A DNA stretch of 35,908 bases, from positions 1 through 35,908 of the forward strand of contig JAISMV010000087.1 in NCBI GenBank assembly GCA_031276535.1. Direction: 5' to 3'. Shown in pieces: positions 1 through 8,973 of this stretch (position 1 is the first letter of the stretch; each line of letters begins with the position of its first letter). Below the pieces are notes generated by a model that was given only the letters and a program-made list of their open reading frames with translations, was not told the DNA's origin and did no database searches. The position numbers and the translations under genes were made by a program. The stretch is from Flavobacteriaceae bacterium. Its GTDB lineage: Bacteria; Bacteroidota; Bacteroidia; Flavobacteriales; Weeksellaceae.

Positions 1-114
1 CGTCTTTTTCACTTTTTCTTCTTGATTTAGCCCGCTAAATCTTCAAATAAAAAGCAAAAAATCCATCTCTAAAATAGCATTAAAAAATAATCGCAATAAA
101 ATTTAAACAGGCTC
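1..114 (+). repeat. MITE-like 190-bp element, copy 1 (cut by window start)
   Basis: This is the right-hand 114 bases of a repeat found twice more, at 11450-11639 and, inverted, at 15182-15371. It ends in the shared terminal sequence AATAAAATTTAAACAGGCTC and contains the internal palindrome GATTTAGCCCGCTAAATC near 28-45. The base triplet after the end is TTA. No coding capacity is visible. The left end lies outside the window. Confidence 0.8.
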
Positions 115-179
115 TTAAAAATCGTGAAAAAAAGCACATAAAAATTTCTCCATGAACTGCCATTTTCTATTTTTAGTTT

Positions 180-187
180 TACATTTG
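180..187 (+). promoter_or_regulatory. Probable promoter of purD (TAnnTTTG -7 element)
   Basis: TACATTTG matches the Bacteroidota -7 consensus TAnnTTTG and lies 33 bases before the purD start codon. A clear -33 TTTG at the right spacing is not obvious, so the call rests on the -7 box and its position. Confidence 0.5.
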
Positions 188-219
188 TACAGTCTAAAAA
201 GTAAATTAAAACTATTTTT

Positions 220-1455
220 ATGAAAATATTAATTATCGGGAACGGAGGTAGAGAACACGCAATTGGTTGGAAAATAAAAAAAGATGATCCGAAAACCGAA
301 CTTTTCTTCAGCCATGGAAACGGAGGAACTGCACAAATAGGAACAAATGTAGCTTTCGATACCATTGAAGAATTAGTACATTTTGCAGAAAAAGAAGAAA
401 TAGACTTAACTGTTGTCGGCTCAGAAGCCCTTTTGGTAGAAGGAATTGTAGACGCTTTTCATGATAAGAACCTGAAGATCATAGGCCCGGATAAAAAAGC
501 GGCACAATTGGAAGGAAGCAAAGAATTTGCGAAAGATTTTATGCTGAAACACGGCGTGAAAACAGCTAAATATAAAGCATTTAACAACTTTACCGAAGCA
601 AACGAATACGCAAAAAAACAAACCTATCCTCTGGTTATAAAAGCAGACGGATTGGCGGCGGGAAAAGGAGTAATTATCTGCTCTGACGAATTCGAAGCGG
701 AAAAAGCCCTGGACGAAATACTAAATAAAAAAATATTCGGATCTGCAGGAAATCATGTCGTTATAGAAGAATATTTGGAAGGCTTTGAAGCTTCCATCCT
801 TTCTATCTTTAACGGGAATGAGATCATTCCGTTTATTTCCGCAAAAGATCATAAAAAAATAGGCGAAGGAGAAACCGGATTAAATACAGGCGGAATGGGA
901 GTAATAGCGCCAAATCCCTATTTTACAAAAGAACATTTTAAAACATTCGAAAAAGACATCTTACTTCCTACCTTAAACGGATTAAAAACGGAAAATCTGC
1001 TTTTCTCAGGTATTATTTTTTTCGGTCTGATGATTACAAAAAACGGTGTGTATTCACTGGAATACAACATGAGAATGGGAGATCCGGAAACACAGGCAGT
1101 CTTGCCTTTACTGGAAAACAACCTTCTGGAAGTATTCTTTGATGCTTTAAAAGGAAAACCGCTAAATCTAAAATGGAAAGATCAACATTCGGTATGTGTG
1201 GTTATGGCTTCCGGAGGGTACCCGTCAAATTATGAAACCGGTTTTAAAATTACAGGACTAGATACCCTCACCTGCCCTTATTTTGTTGCCGGAGCTTCTC
1301 TGAAAGAAGAAACACTTTATACCTCGGGAGGAAGAGTGCTGAATGTCGTAGGAGTGGGAAATACGTTGGAAGAAGCCAAAAACGCAGCTTATGACAATAG
1401 TAAAAAAATAAATTTCGATTATAAATACTATCGTCACGATATAGGCAAAGTATAA
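220..1455 (+). CDS. purD: Phosphoribosylamine--glycine ligase (GARS)
   Basis: This enzyme joins glycine to 5-phosphoribosylamine using ATP, the second step of de novo purine synthesis, in the cytoplasm. The 411-residue product has the family's N-terminal GNGGREHA motif (residues 7-14). It also has the ATP-grasp segment with KADGLAAGKGV (around 140-152), NTGGMG (around 224) and MRMGDPETQ (around 288), followed by the C-terminal GARS domain. Its length is normal for Bacteroidota and the frame is intact. It starts at an ATG 33 bases after a TAnnTTTG promoter and is followed after 24 bases by an unrelated exported-protein gene on the same strand. No other pur genes are next to it. Confidence 0.96.
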   Translation: MKILIIGNGGREHAIGWKIKKDDPKTELFFSHGNGGTAQIGTNVAFDTIEELVHFAEKEEIDLTVVGSEALLVEGIVDAFHDKNLKIIGPDKKAAQLEGSKEFAKDFMLKHGVKTAKYKAFNNFTEANEYAKKQTYPLVIKADGLAAGKGVIICSDEFEAEKALDEILNKKIFGSAGNHVVIEEYLEGFEASILSIFNGNEIIPFISAKDHKKIGEGETGLNTGGMGVIAPNPYFTKEHFKTFEKDILLPTLNGLKTENLLFSGIIFFGLMITKNGVYSLEYNMRMGDPETQAVLPLLENNLLEVFFDALKGKPLNLKWKDQHSVCVVMASGGYPSNYETGFKITGLDTLTCPYFVAGASLKEETLYTSGGRVLNVVGVGNTLEEAKNAAYDNSKKINFDYKYYRHDIGKV

Positions 1456-1479
1456 GGAAAAGGCATAAAATTAAATACT

Positions 1480-3090
1480 ATGAAAAAAAACAGCTCTTTT
1501 TTAGAAAGCAAGAAAGTGTTTCTTTGCTTTTGTTTATTTATTACGCATTGGCTTCCGGCTCAGATATCAGAATTATCAAAACTGGCAGAGGGTAAATTAA
1601 TTGAATATAAGGCTTTAATGGATTATCCAGATCTGTACGGGTATTTTTTTCTGTATGAAAAAGACAGAATTAGTAGAACAGAATATCTCTATGAATATGT
1701 CTTATTGGATAAAAATCTGAATAAGGTGTACTCCGGTGAATTTAAAGAGAAATTTTATAAATCATTTGCAGATAGATATTTTTTATTAGATTATTCTAAA
1801 GGAAAGTTACTCCTTCAGATAAAAGAATCTTACTCTAATGGATACGGAGATTTTTTATATTATAACAGATTCCGTATATTAGATGTAAAAAAAAACAAAA
1901 TATCTGATGCTTCTTATTTTAATTTTAAACCTAAAAAAGAAACTTATGCCGTCACAGATAATTGTTATTTAAACCTATTCTCGCATTATTTCCTTGATTT
2001 TTTCAATTATTCTTCAGATTCTGAAGGCTTTATTCTTAGGGGTTTTGGCTGGCCCCATCCTGTATGTTATTATACTTCTTTGGAAAAAAACAGTTCCCCT
2101 CTTTGGTGCTTTAAAAACAGCAAAAAAAATAAACAGAATCGAAATCAATATACTTATTTTTCCATTAACCCGATTTCCAATAGAAATGATATTGCTGTAT
2201 TGGAAGAAAAAGATATAAAAAATATAAAAAAAGGATGGGACTATATAGGTAAAACATCAGATATTCGATTTAAAATAATAGATCTAAAAACAGGGAAGCC
2301 TGTTTCTCCCATACTTCAAATTCCGGATCCTTCTGAAAAAGACTCTCTAATTAATGAAAAGATAAAACACTATTACCTGGGAACTCTCAATTATGAGGAA
2401 GGAAAATTAACTAGAAGTTTTTCAGACTATGAAAACGATCAATTTAAAAAATACACTAAAAAGTACTATTCCATAGAAACAGGTGAAAAAATAAAAGAAA
2501 TTTTTCTTACTATAGACGAAATTATTTCTTATGCAAAATTAAACAAAGAAGAAATTCGTTTTCATAGTAGGCTAGGTTTATCTAATGGGAATGATTTGTT
2601 TATTTTTGAAGAATTTAAAGTCTCTCAGGAGACTGAAAAATCTAAAACCTTGGAATTTGGCAACTTTATTTTTGTAGAAGCAACAGAGAGAGATTTAAAG
2701 AAAGATTTAACTATAGTAAAGACAACTAAAACAGATATAGCAAAAAGAATTTTTTTCGACAAGAAAGACCTTGAAGAACTAAAAAAAGAAAATCCCGAAA
2801 ATCTAACCCAATCCGAAGAACTGAAAGACGTTGAATTTACTAAAGTAACAAATGATGGCTCTGTAATAATTTTTTACAAGAAAGAAATTGAAGGAGAAGC
2901 AGTGACCCACCTATCTGTAATCTCGTATAAAGATGGAAAAGTGAAAACTTTGCCGGATTTTCCTATAAGAACTTCCAAAGGAGGAAAAATTAGTTTTTTA
3001 GCAGCTAAGAGCGGATATCTGTTACTCTTTGAAGAATTTGAAGATAAAGATAAATCTCCTGAATTACGATTGGAAAAAATAAACTATTAG
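1480..3090 (+). CDS. Exported protein of unknown family (536 aa)
   Basis: I do not recognise the family. The N-terminus has a basic start, a hydrophobic stretch (about residues 13-25) and a probable signal peptidase site after PAQ (about residue 28), so the protein should be exported, most likely to the periplasm or outer surface. The mature part is rich in Lys, Glu, Tyr and Phe, with many short strand-like segments and no cysteine-based metal site or known catalytic motif that I can see. No lipobox or C-terminal sorting domain is evident. It follows purD by 24 bases, so it may be co-transcribed, and ends just before a strong terminator. It is more AT-rich than its neighbours, which could mean recent gain or fast divergence. 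Confidence 0.75.
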   Translation: MKKNSSFLESKKVFLCFCLFITHWLPAQISELSKLAEGKLIEYKALMDYPDLYGYFFLYEKDRISRTEYLYEYVLLDKNLNKVYSGEFKEKFYKSFADRYFLLDYSKGKLLLQIKESYSNGYGDFLYYNRFRILDVKKNKISDASYFNFKPKKETYAVTDNCYLNLFSHYFLDFFNYSSDSEGFILRGFGWPHPVCYYTSLEKNSSPLWCFKNSKKNKQNRNQYTYFSINPISNRNDIAVLEEKDIKNIKKGWDYIGKTSDIRFKIIDLKTGKPVSPILQIPDPSEKDSLINEKIKHYYLGTLNYEEGKLTRSFSDYENDQFKKYTKKYYSIETGEKIKEIFLTIDEIISYAKLNKEEIRFHSRLGLSNGNDLFIFEEFKVSQETEKSKTLEFGNFIFVEATERDLKKDLTIVKTTKTDIAKRIFFDKKDLEELKKENPENLTQSEELKDVEFTKVTNDGSVIIFYKKEIEGEAVTHLSVISYKDGKVKTLPDFPIRTSKGGKISFLAAKSGYLLLFEEFEDKDKSPELRLEKINY

Positions 3091-3106
3091 AAAAACAACG
3101 GAAAGT

Positions 3107-3144
3107 AAAAAACCGGATAAAAAACTAATCTTATCCGGTTTTTT
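3107..3144. terminator. Intrinsic terminator after the 536-aa gene
   Basis: AACCGGATAA (arm 3107-3120 including flanking A residues) pairs perfectly with TTATCCGGTT (arm 3131-3144) across a 10-base loop. The A-rich and T-rich flanks let it work in both directions. Confidence 0.85.
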
Positions 3145-3610
3145 TAATAGACCTCCCTCCTACTTGAAAATTTGCATTAGCAGACAAATCTTGTGAGGTG
3201 TTTTCTCCTTTTACCGGATGTTTGCAGGTCAAATCATATCTTTTCCATTCCCTTTTTTTAAGCTCATCAAAAAAGCTTTGGGTTGTTCTTTTTTTCATAA
3301 TACTTTCAAACAAATAACAAATTCAACACCTCACCTCATTTATTAGGAATTAATTCTAAATTTTGACGTAAACTTAGTATCTGAAAAGGGAAATTAATTT
3401 CCGGAGAATTGAATACTTGAATTATTCCGGAATACAAAACCTAAAGGAAAAATACTAAAAACAAGCGTGTCAGGAAATAAAACTCTCTTATTTTTGTTCT
3501 TCATTTCGATCAATTATCACATAAATCACTTTATTTTTTCTCTCAGCTCTGTATATAAAACCCTATTCGAAACAAGGATGAAATGATTAATATCAGAATA
3601 TAAAATTACA
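3145..3610. other. Intergenic stretch upstream of glpA
   Basis: About 470 AT-rich bases between the terminator and the glpA control region. I see no convincing gene, RNA or repeat here. A 55-codon minus-strand frame is present but its last codons are the terminator hairpin (see rejected items). Confidence 0.5.
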
Positions 3611-3638
3611 TTTTATTTCGTTTTATTTCGTATTTTTG
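3611..3638 (+). promoter_or_regulatory. glpABC promoter with candidate GlpR operator
   Basis: TATTTTTG (3631-3638) fits the TAnnTTTG -7 box and lies 27 bases before the GTG of glpA. Directly before it are two tandem copies of TTTTATTTCG (3611-3620, 3621-3630). The 12-mer TTATTTCGTATT (3623-3634) recurs exactly at 8901-8912 in front of glpK. That makes it a good candidate binding site for the DeoR-type regulator encoded between the two units. The regulator link is inference. Confidence 0.6.
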
Positions 3639-3664
3639 TAAAGTAAAATAAAACCAAAACTATT

Positions 3665-5320
3665 GTGAAAACAGAATCTTCAAATTTCAGCAAAACAACT
3701 CCTTGGGATGTAATCATCATCGGAGGAGGCGCGACAGGGGCGGGAACAGCAAGAGATTGTGCCAGAAGAGGATTGCGGACACTTATGTTGGAACGGCACG
3801 ACATCGCTACCGGAGCTACGGGAAGAAATCACGGATTGTTGCATAGCGGAAGCCGGTATGCAGTGACGGATAAAGAATCTGCGGAAGAATGTATCAAAGA
3901 AAACATGATACTGAAACGCATCGCAAGTCATTGCGTGGAAAAAACAGACGGATTGTTTTTAACTCTTCCCGAAGATGATATTTCATACCAATCCTTATTT
4001 ATCGAATCCTGTCGTGCAGCAGGAATAAATGCCCGGGCAATAGACCCGAAAGAAGCCCTGCGGATGGAACCTTCCGCAAACCCTTCCATAACAGGAGCCG
4101 TCATTGTTCCGGACGGAACGGTGGATCCTTTTCGACTGACATTATCCAATATCTTAGACGCAAAAGAACATGGGGCTGAAATTCTGACCTATCATGAGGT
4201 ATTAGGCTTGATCAAAGAACAAAATCGCGTGATTGGAGTGAAAGTTTACGATCATAAATCAAAAGAAAAAAAAGAAATTTATGCCAATATCATAGTTAAC
4301 GCAGGAGGAATCTGGGGACAAAAAATAGCGGAATATGCCGACTTACGAATCAAAATGTTTCCGGCAAAAGGATCTCTGCTTATATTTGGACATAGGGTGA
4401 ACAAAATGGTATTAAACCGATGCCGTAAACCCGCCGATGCGGATATTTTAGTTCCGGGAGATACCATCTGCTTAATAGGTACTACTTCCACTCATGTTCC
4501 GTACGATGAAATAGATGACATGTATGTCACCCCCGAGGAAGTAGACATACTGATCAGAGAAGGAGAAAAACTGGCGCCTATACTCCTCCAAACCCGGATT
4601 CTACGGGGATATGCAGGAGTAAGACCTCTGGTCGCTTCTGACGATGACCCTTCAGGGCGAAATGTAAGCCGGGGTATTGTATTGCTGGATCATGCAGTAA
4701 GAGACGGATTAGAAGGCTTTATCACCATCACGGGAGGAAAATTGATGACCTATCGTCTGATGGCAGAATGGGCAACGGATCTGGTTTGTAAAAAACTGAA
4801 TAATACTCATCCCTGTACTACTGCTGAGGCAAATCTTCCGGGCTCAAGGCAAAGCACGGAAGAAATAAGTCAGAAAATGACCTCGGTGCCTTTGTCTATT
4901 AGGAAATCGGCTATCTACCGAATGGGAGACCGAGCGGAAAACCTGTCAGGGAATACCATTACCAAGAACAGCCTTGTTTGTGAATGTGAGGAAGTTTCAG
5001 CAGGAGAAGTGGAATATGCCATAAATGAATTACAGGTAAATAACCTGATAGACCTCCGAAGAAGAACCCGGGTGGGAATGGGTACCTGTCAGGGAGAGCT
5101 TTGTGCCTGCAGGGCTGCGGGACTGATGAACCATTACAAAGCGCTTACAACAGAAAAATCAAAAGAAGATTTATCAATATTTCTAAACGAGAGATGGAAA
5201 GGCATAAGACCTATTGCCTGGGGAGATACTTTGCGGGAAAGCGAATTTGCCAGCTGGGTATACGAAGGGGTATGTGGTCTAAGCCTGTCTCAGGAACAAA
5301 TTAAAAAGGCAAAACAATGA
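3665..5320 (+). CDS. glpA: Anaerobic glycerol-3-phosphate dehydrogenase, FAD subunit A
   Basis: Subunit A oxidises sn-glycerol-3-phosphate to dihydroxyacetone phosphate on FAD. With GlpB and GlpC it sends the electrons to menaquinone. The FAD-binding GGGATGAG motif is at residues 20-27. The C-terminal BFD-like iron-sulfur domain has cysteines C439-x-C441 and C475-x4-C480, which distinguishes GlpA from aerobic GlpD. Its 551 residues match the usual size of about 540. The start is GTG at 3665, 27 bases after a TAnnTTTG promoter; no other start lies close enough. Its stop overlaps the glpB start (ATGA), indicating translational coupling. Expression is probably controlled through the TTTTATTTCG repeats upstream. 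Confidence 0.95.
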   Translation: MKTESSNFSKTTPWDVIIIGGGATGAGTARDCARRGLRTLMLERHDIATGATGRNHGLLHSGSRYAVTDKESAEECIKENMILKRIASHCVEKTDGLFLTLPEDDISYQSLFIESCRAAGINARAIDPKEALRMEPSANPSITGAVIVPDGTVDPFRLTLSNILDAKEHGAEILTYHEVLGLIKEQNRVIGVKVYDHKSKEKKEIYANIIVNAGGIWGQKIAEYADLRIKMFPAKGSLLIFGHRVNKMVLNRCRKPADADILVPGDTICLIGTTSTHVPYDEIDDMYVTPEEVDILIREGEKLAPILLQTRILRGYAGVRPLVASDDDPSGRNVSRGIVLLDHAVRDGLEGFITITGGKLMTYRLMAEWATDLVCKKLNNTHPCTTAEANLPGSRQSTEEISQKMTSVPLSIRKSAIYRMGDRAENLSGNTITKNSLVCECEEVSAGEVEYAINELQVNNLIDLRRRTRVGMGTCQGELCACRAAGLMNHYKALTTEKSKEDLSIFLNERWKGIRPIAWGDTLRESEFASWVYEGVCGLSLSQEQIKKAKQ

Positions 5321-6600
5321 AGTTCGATACAGTTATAATAGGTGGAGGATTAACCGGATTGGTTAGCGGAATCCGCTTGGTTCAGCAAGGACAAAAATGC
5401 GTTATTGTTTCCTCCGGTCAAAGTGCCTTACATTTTTTTTCGGGTTCTTTCGACTTGTTAAATTCCTTACCTGACGGCAGTTCTGTGAAAAATCCGGAAG
5501 CAGCCATTGAAGATCTTGCTTCGCAGGCGCCCGAACATCCTTATGTAAAACTGGGAAAAGCCAAATTTACAGAATTGGCAAGGGAAGCAAAAAAATTTCT
5601 TTCCGAAATCGGAATAAAAACACACGGAACTTCCGATAAAAATCATTACAGGATAACCCCTGTAGGAATGTTGAAACCTGCTTGGTTAACCATGTCCGGC
5701 TTTGCTTTTAGTGAAGATCATGAGACATTCCCCTGGAAAAAAGCTACTTTACTTAACATAGAAGGTTTTTTGGATTTCCATCCGGAATTTATTTCCGAAG
5801 CATTTGAAAAAATGAATGTGGAAACGGAAATTAAACATTTCAATCTTCCCGAACTGAGTGCCGTAAGAAAAAATCCCAGCGAATTCAGATCCACCAACTT
5901 ATCCATAATCTTTGATAAAGAGGAAAATCTGGATACTTTGGCTCAAATTTTTTCTAAAAACAGCAAAGATAGTGACGTTATTATTTTTCCGGATTGTATA
6001 GGTCTTAAGGATACCGGGATTTTATCCAGATTAATTGAAAAAGTCGGAAAACCGGTCTTTTTGATTCCTACATTTCCACCGTCATTAGTAGGCATACGTA
6101 CCCAACAACACCTGAAAGAATACTTTATAAAATCGGGAGGAATATATATGCTGGGAGACAATGTTACCCATGCAGATGTTGAGGAACATCATGTTTCCAA
6201 GGTTTATACCCACAATCACGGAGATATTCCGCTTATGGCAGATAATGTGATTCTTGCTACGGGAAGTTTTTTCAGTCAGGGACTTATTGCAGATACCAAA
6301 AAAATATATGAACCTGTATTTGAGTTAGATACAGACTATCTTCCCAACAGAGCCGATTGGTATAATCCCAATTTTTTTGAAAAACAAAATTATCAGCAAT
6401 TCGGTGTAAAAACCAATTCGAATTTCAACGGAATAAAAGATAACAAACCTATTGACAATTTGTTTGTGTCGGGCGCTGTCCTTAACGGTTTCAATCCGTT
6501 AAAAGAAGGAAATGGAGCCGGGGTTTCCATACTCACCGCTTTGTATGTTGCCGAACAAATTTTAAACCAGAAAAAAACTCATGAATCCAATACTCAATAA
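5317..6600 (+). CDS. glpB: Anaerobic glycerol-3-phosphate dehydrogenase subunit B
   Basis: Subunit B of the anaerobic glycerol-3-phosphate dehydrogenase is a flavoprotein thought to relay electrons between GlpA and the membrane-associated GlpC. The 427-residue product opens with a Rossmann dinucleotide motif (IIGGGLTGLVSG, residues 6-17) and ends with a second nucleotide-binding segment (LFVSGAVLNGFNPLKEGNGAG). Both are typical of GlpB, and its length agrees with the family. Its ATG overlaps the glpA stop by 4 bases and its own end overlaps glpC by 20 bases. The three genes are therefore one tight operon. Confidence 0.93.
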   Translation: MKFDTVIIGGGLTGLVSGIRLVQQGQKCVIVSSGQSALHFFSGSFDLLNSLPDGSSVKNPEAAIEDLASQAPEHPYVKLGKAKFTELAREAKKFLSEIGIKTHGTSDKNHYRITPVGMLKPAWLTMSGFAFSEDHETFPWKKATLLNIEGFLDFHPEFISEAFEKMNVETEIKHFNLPELSAVRKNPSEFRSTNLSIIFDKEENLDTLAQIFSKNSKDSDVIIFPDCIGLKDTGILSRLIEKVGKPVFLIPTFPPSLVGIRTQQHLKEYFIKSGGIYMLGDNVTHADVEEHHVSKVYTHNHGDIPLMADNVILATGSFFSQGLIADTKKIYEPVFELDTDYLPNRADWYNPNFFEKQNYQQFGVKTNSNFNGIKDNKPIDNLFVSGAVLNGFNPLKEGNGAGVSILTALYVAEQILNQKKTHESNTQ

Positions 6601-7792
6601 AAGCGATAATAATTTTGAACAATGCATAAAATGTACTATTTGTACGGTGTATTGCCCTGTTTCAAAAGTAAATCCGGATTATCCGGGACCTAAGCATGCA
6701 GGACCCGACGGAGAACGATTACGATTAAAGGATCCTTATTTTTACGATGAATCTTTAAAATATTGTATTAATTGTAAACAATGCGAAATTGCCTGTCCTT
6801 CCAATGTGAAGATTGGAGACATCATTCAGTTGGCACGGATTAAATACAGTAAGAAAAAACCTACTCTCAGAGATAGGATTCTGGCTCATACTGATTTTAT
6901 GGGGTCTTTAGCTACCCCTTTTGCTCCGATTGTAAATACCATAACTTCCTCAAAACCGGTTAAAAACCTGTTAGATCCTCTTTTAAAAATTGACAAAAGA
7001 AGGAGTCTGCCTAAATATTCTTTCGGAACTTTTAAGAGTTGGTATAAGAAAGTGGCAGAAGAACAAAAGACATTCCCTACTCAGGTTTCGTATTTTCACG
7101 GATGTTATGTAAACTATAACAATCCTCAGTTGGGAAAGGATATGATCAAAGTGCTTAACTCTCTGAATATCGGAGTTCAGTTATTGGAAAAAGAAAGATG
7201 TTGCGGAATAGCATTAGTTTCTAACGGATTCATAGATGCGGCAAAAAGAAATGCGGAAATAGACGAAAGGGAAATACGAAAGTCCGTAATTGATAAAAAA
7301 ATTCCGGTTATTGCCACCTCTTCCTCCTGCACCTTTACCATACGGGACGAGCATCCTCATCTGTTGGGGGTTGACAATAGTCAGGTGAAGGAAAAGGTGG
7401 AGCTGGCTACACGATATGTTTACAGATTGTTAAATGCTACGGATGCCAAACTTAAATTCAAAGATACACCATTAAAAATTGCGTATCATACCCCTTGTCA
7501 TATGGCAAAATTGGGATGGACCTATTACTCTGTGGAATTACTTAAACTTATTCCTAATGCGGAAGTAACTGTGCTGGACTCTAATTGTTGCGGTATTGCA
7601 GGAACTTTCGGATTTAAAAAAGAAAATCATGAAATTTCTCAAAAAATAGGAGATCCATTATTTAAACAGATTGAAAAAGGAGGATTCGATATAGTAGCCA
7701 CCGACTGTGAAACTTGTAAATGGCAAATTGAAATGTTTACTTCCAAACCCTGTGAACATCCGCTTACCGTTATAGCCGGAGCTTTAAAATAA
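6581..7792 (+). CDS. glpC: Anaerobic glycerol-3-phosphate dehydrogenase subunit C (Fe-S)
   Basis: GlpC is the iron-sulfur subunit that anchors the GlpAB dimer at the inner membrane and hands electrons to menaquinone. Two 4Fe-4S motifs are visible, C15-x2-C18-x2-C21-x3-C25 and C62-x2-C65-x2-C68-x3-C72. Two CCG-type domains follow (HGCYVN with ERCCGIA, and HTPCHMA with NCCGIAGTFG), as in heterodisulfide-reductase-like quinone-linked proteins. Its 403 residues match GlpC. It overlaps glpB by 20 bases and is the last gene of the operon, followed by a strong terminator. Confidence 0.95.
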   Translation: MNPILNKSDNNFEQCIKCTICTVYCPVSKVNPDYPGPKHAGPDGERLRLKDPYFYDESLKYCINCKQCEIACPSNVKIGDIIQLARIKYSKKKPTLRDRILAHTDFMGSLATPFAPIVNTITSSKPVKNLLDPLLKIDKRRSLPKYSFGTFKSWYKKVAEEQKTFPTQVSYFHGCYVNYNNPQLGKDMIKVLNSLNIGVQLLEKERCCGIALVSNGFIDAAKRNAEIDEREIRKSVIDKKIPVIATSSSCTFTIRDEHPHLLGVDNSQVKEKVELATRYVYRLLNATDAKLKFKDTPLKIAYHTPCHMAKLGWTYYSVELLKLIPNAEVTVLDSNCCGIAGTFGFKKENHEISQKIGDPLFKQIEKGGFDIVATDCETCKWQIEMFTSKPCEHPLTVIAGALK

Positions 7793-7808
7793 CCCAAATT
7801 TTACAAAT

Positions 7809-7850
7809 CAAAAAGAGGAGACAGGCATAAAGCACAAATCTCCTCTTTTT
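7809..7850. terminator. Terminator between convergent glpC and the DeoR-type regulator
   Basis: AAAAGAGGAGA (7811-7821) pairs with TCTCCTCTTTT (7839-7849) across a 17-base loop, flanked by A and T runs. It can stop transcription from glpC and, on the other strand, from the regulator gene. Confidence 0.8.
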
Positions 7851-7926
7851 ATCTTTCTTTAGAATTATAAATTCACATTTAAAATACTTAATATTAAGTA
7901 GTTACTATTATATTTTGGACTATTTT

Positions 7927-8700
7927 TTATTTGGCAACTATTACCTTTATGCCGTAATCTTCAAAAGCATTCAGATCTTTCTCGGAAATTTCATTATCTG
8001 TAATTAAAACATCTACTTTGTCTAAATCGCATATTTTCCCGAAACCTCGTTTATTTATTTTAGTAGAATCTGCCAGAATGATAACCTTTTCCGAACATTC
8101 TATCATGACTTCATTCAGATGGGCTTCCGTAGAGTTGGAAGTAGAGAGTCCAAAATTGAGATCAATTCCGTCAATCCCTAAAAACAATTTATTGCAGGAA
8201 AATTTTTTCAATTCGGATTCTGCCAAAGACCCTATAACGGAAATCGAACTTTTTCGCAAGTTTCCTCCCAATTGTATGACGTCTATAAAAGGGTCTCTGC
8301 TCAATTCCATAGAAATCCGAAGTGCAGAGGTAACAACGGTTAACTTTTTATACCCTGAAATTATCTTTGCCAGATAATAAACGGAAGTTCCGGAAGCAAG
8401 AATAATAAAATCCTGATCATTTATAAATTGAAGTGCTGCTTTCGCTATCTTTTGTTTTTGAGTAACCTGAACAAATTCCTTTTCGTTGATATTTCTCTCA
8501 AAAGCATACAAAGATTGCTTACTGGCCCCTCCATGCGTTCTGTATAATAATCCTTTGTTTTCCAGATGCTGTAGATCTTTTCTGATGGTAACTGCCGAAA
8601 CATTTAATTTTTCACAAAGATCGTTTACCTTGATAAAATTTTGCTCATCAAGCTCGTCTATAATAAACTGCTGTCTTCTGTTTAACCTCACCATAATCAA
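7927..8700 (-). CDS. glpR: DeoR-family transcriptional regulator, probable GlpR
   Basis: This is a sugar/polyol-phosphate-responsive repressor of the DeoR family. The N-terminal winged helix-turn-helix (about residues 5-60) has the family signature NVSAVTIRKDLQHLENKGL followed by RTHGGA. The C-terminal DeoRC effector domain has LGIDGID and ADSTKINKRG segments. The product is 257 residues, the normal size. ATG at 8700 or 8694 could both serve as start. It lies between glpABC and glpKF, facing away from glpK, so glycerol-3-phosphate control of both units is the obvious role. The identical 12-mer TTATTTCGTATT before glpA and glpK is its likely target. The family is certain; the GlpR assignment comes from context. 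Confidence 0.85.
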   Translation of the reverse strand: MIMVRLNRRQQFIIDELDEQNFIKVNDLCEKLNVSAVTIRKDLQHLENKGLLYRTHGGASKQSLYAFERNINEKEFVQVTQKQKIAKAALQFINDQDFIILASGTSVYYLAKIISGYKKLTVVTSALRISMELSRDPFIDVIQLGGNLRKSSISVIGSLAESELKKFSCNKLFLGIDGIDLNFGLSTSNSTEAHLNEVMIECSEKVIILADSTKINKRGFGKICDLDKVDVLITDNEISEKDLNAFEDYGIKVIVAK

Positions 8701-8973
8701 ATTATTTAATTGTTTAAAATTAATAAAAATATCAAGAAGAAAATTTTTTTATCAAAAAATTTAATAAAAAAGGAATAAAAACATATCAAAAAATTCATGT
8801 ATCTTTTGTTTTTATCTGATTTACAGGCAGCTATATAACATATAATCAATGTATAACAATTAAAAAGATGAGTGATAAAATTTCATGGAAAAAAATCATA
8901 TTATTTCGTATTATTTTTTTTGTAATTTTACAATCAACGAAAAGAAATAAAAAACAATTATAGCAAAAGCTAA
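8701..8973. promoter_or_regulatory. Divergent control region between glpR and glpK
   Basis: This AT-rich stretch must hold the promoters of glpR (minus) and of the glpK unit (plus). TTATTTCGTATT at 8901-8912 exactly repeats the block before glpA. A T-rich TTTTG-containing segment follows (8913-8922), at the place where the -7 box would be expected. A related inverted block (CGAAAAGAAATAAA) lies at 8938-8951. The precise promoter cannot be fixed by eye. Confidence 0.5.

Noticed and set aside
3131-3298. Minus-strand 55-codon frame (MKKRTTQSFFDELKK...)
   Set aside because: Its last codons coincide with the bidirectional terminator hairpin, it has no convincing promoter, and no family is recognised. 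It is more likely a chance frame.
8868-8963. 31-codon frame with a hydrophobic middle (MSDKISWKKIILF...)
   Set aside because: It lies across the presumed glpK promoter and operator (TTATTTCGTATT), so a translated gene here is unlikely; its hydrophobicity follows from T-rich DNA.
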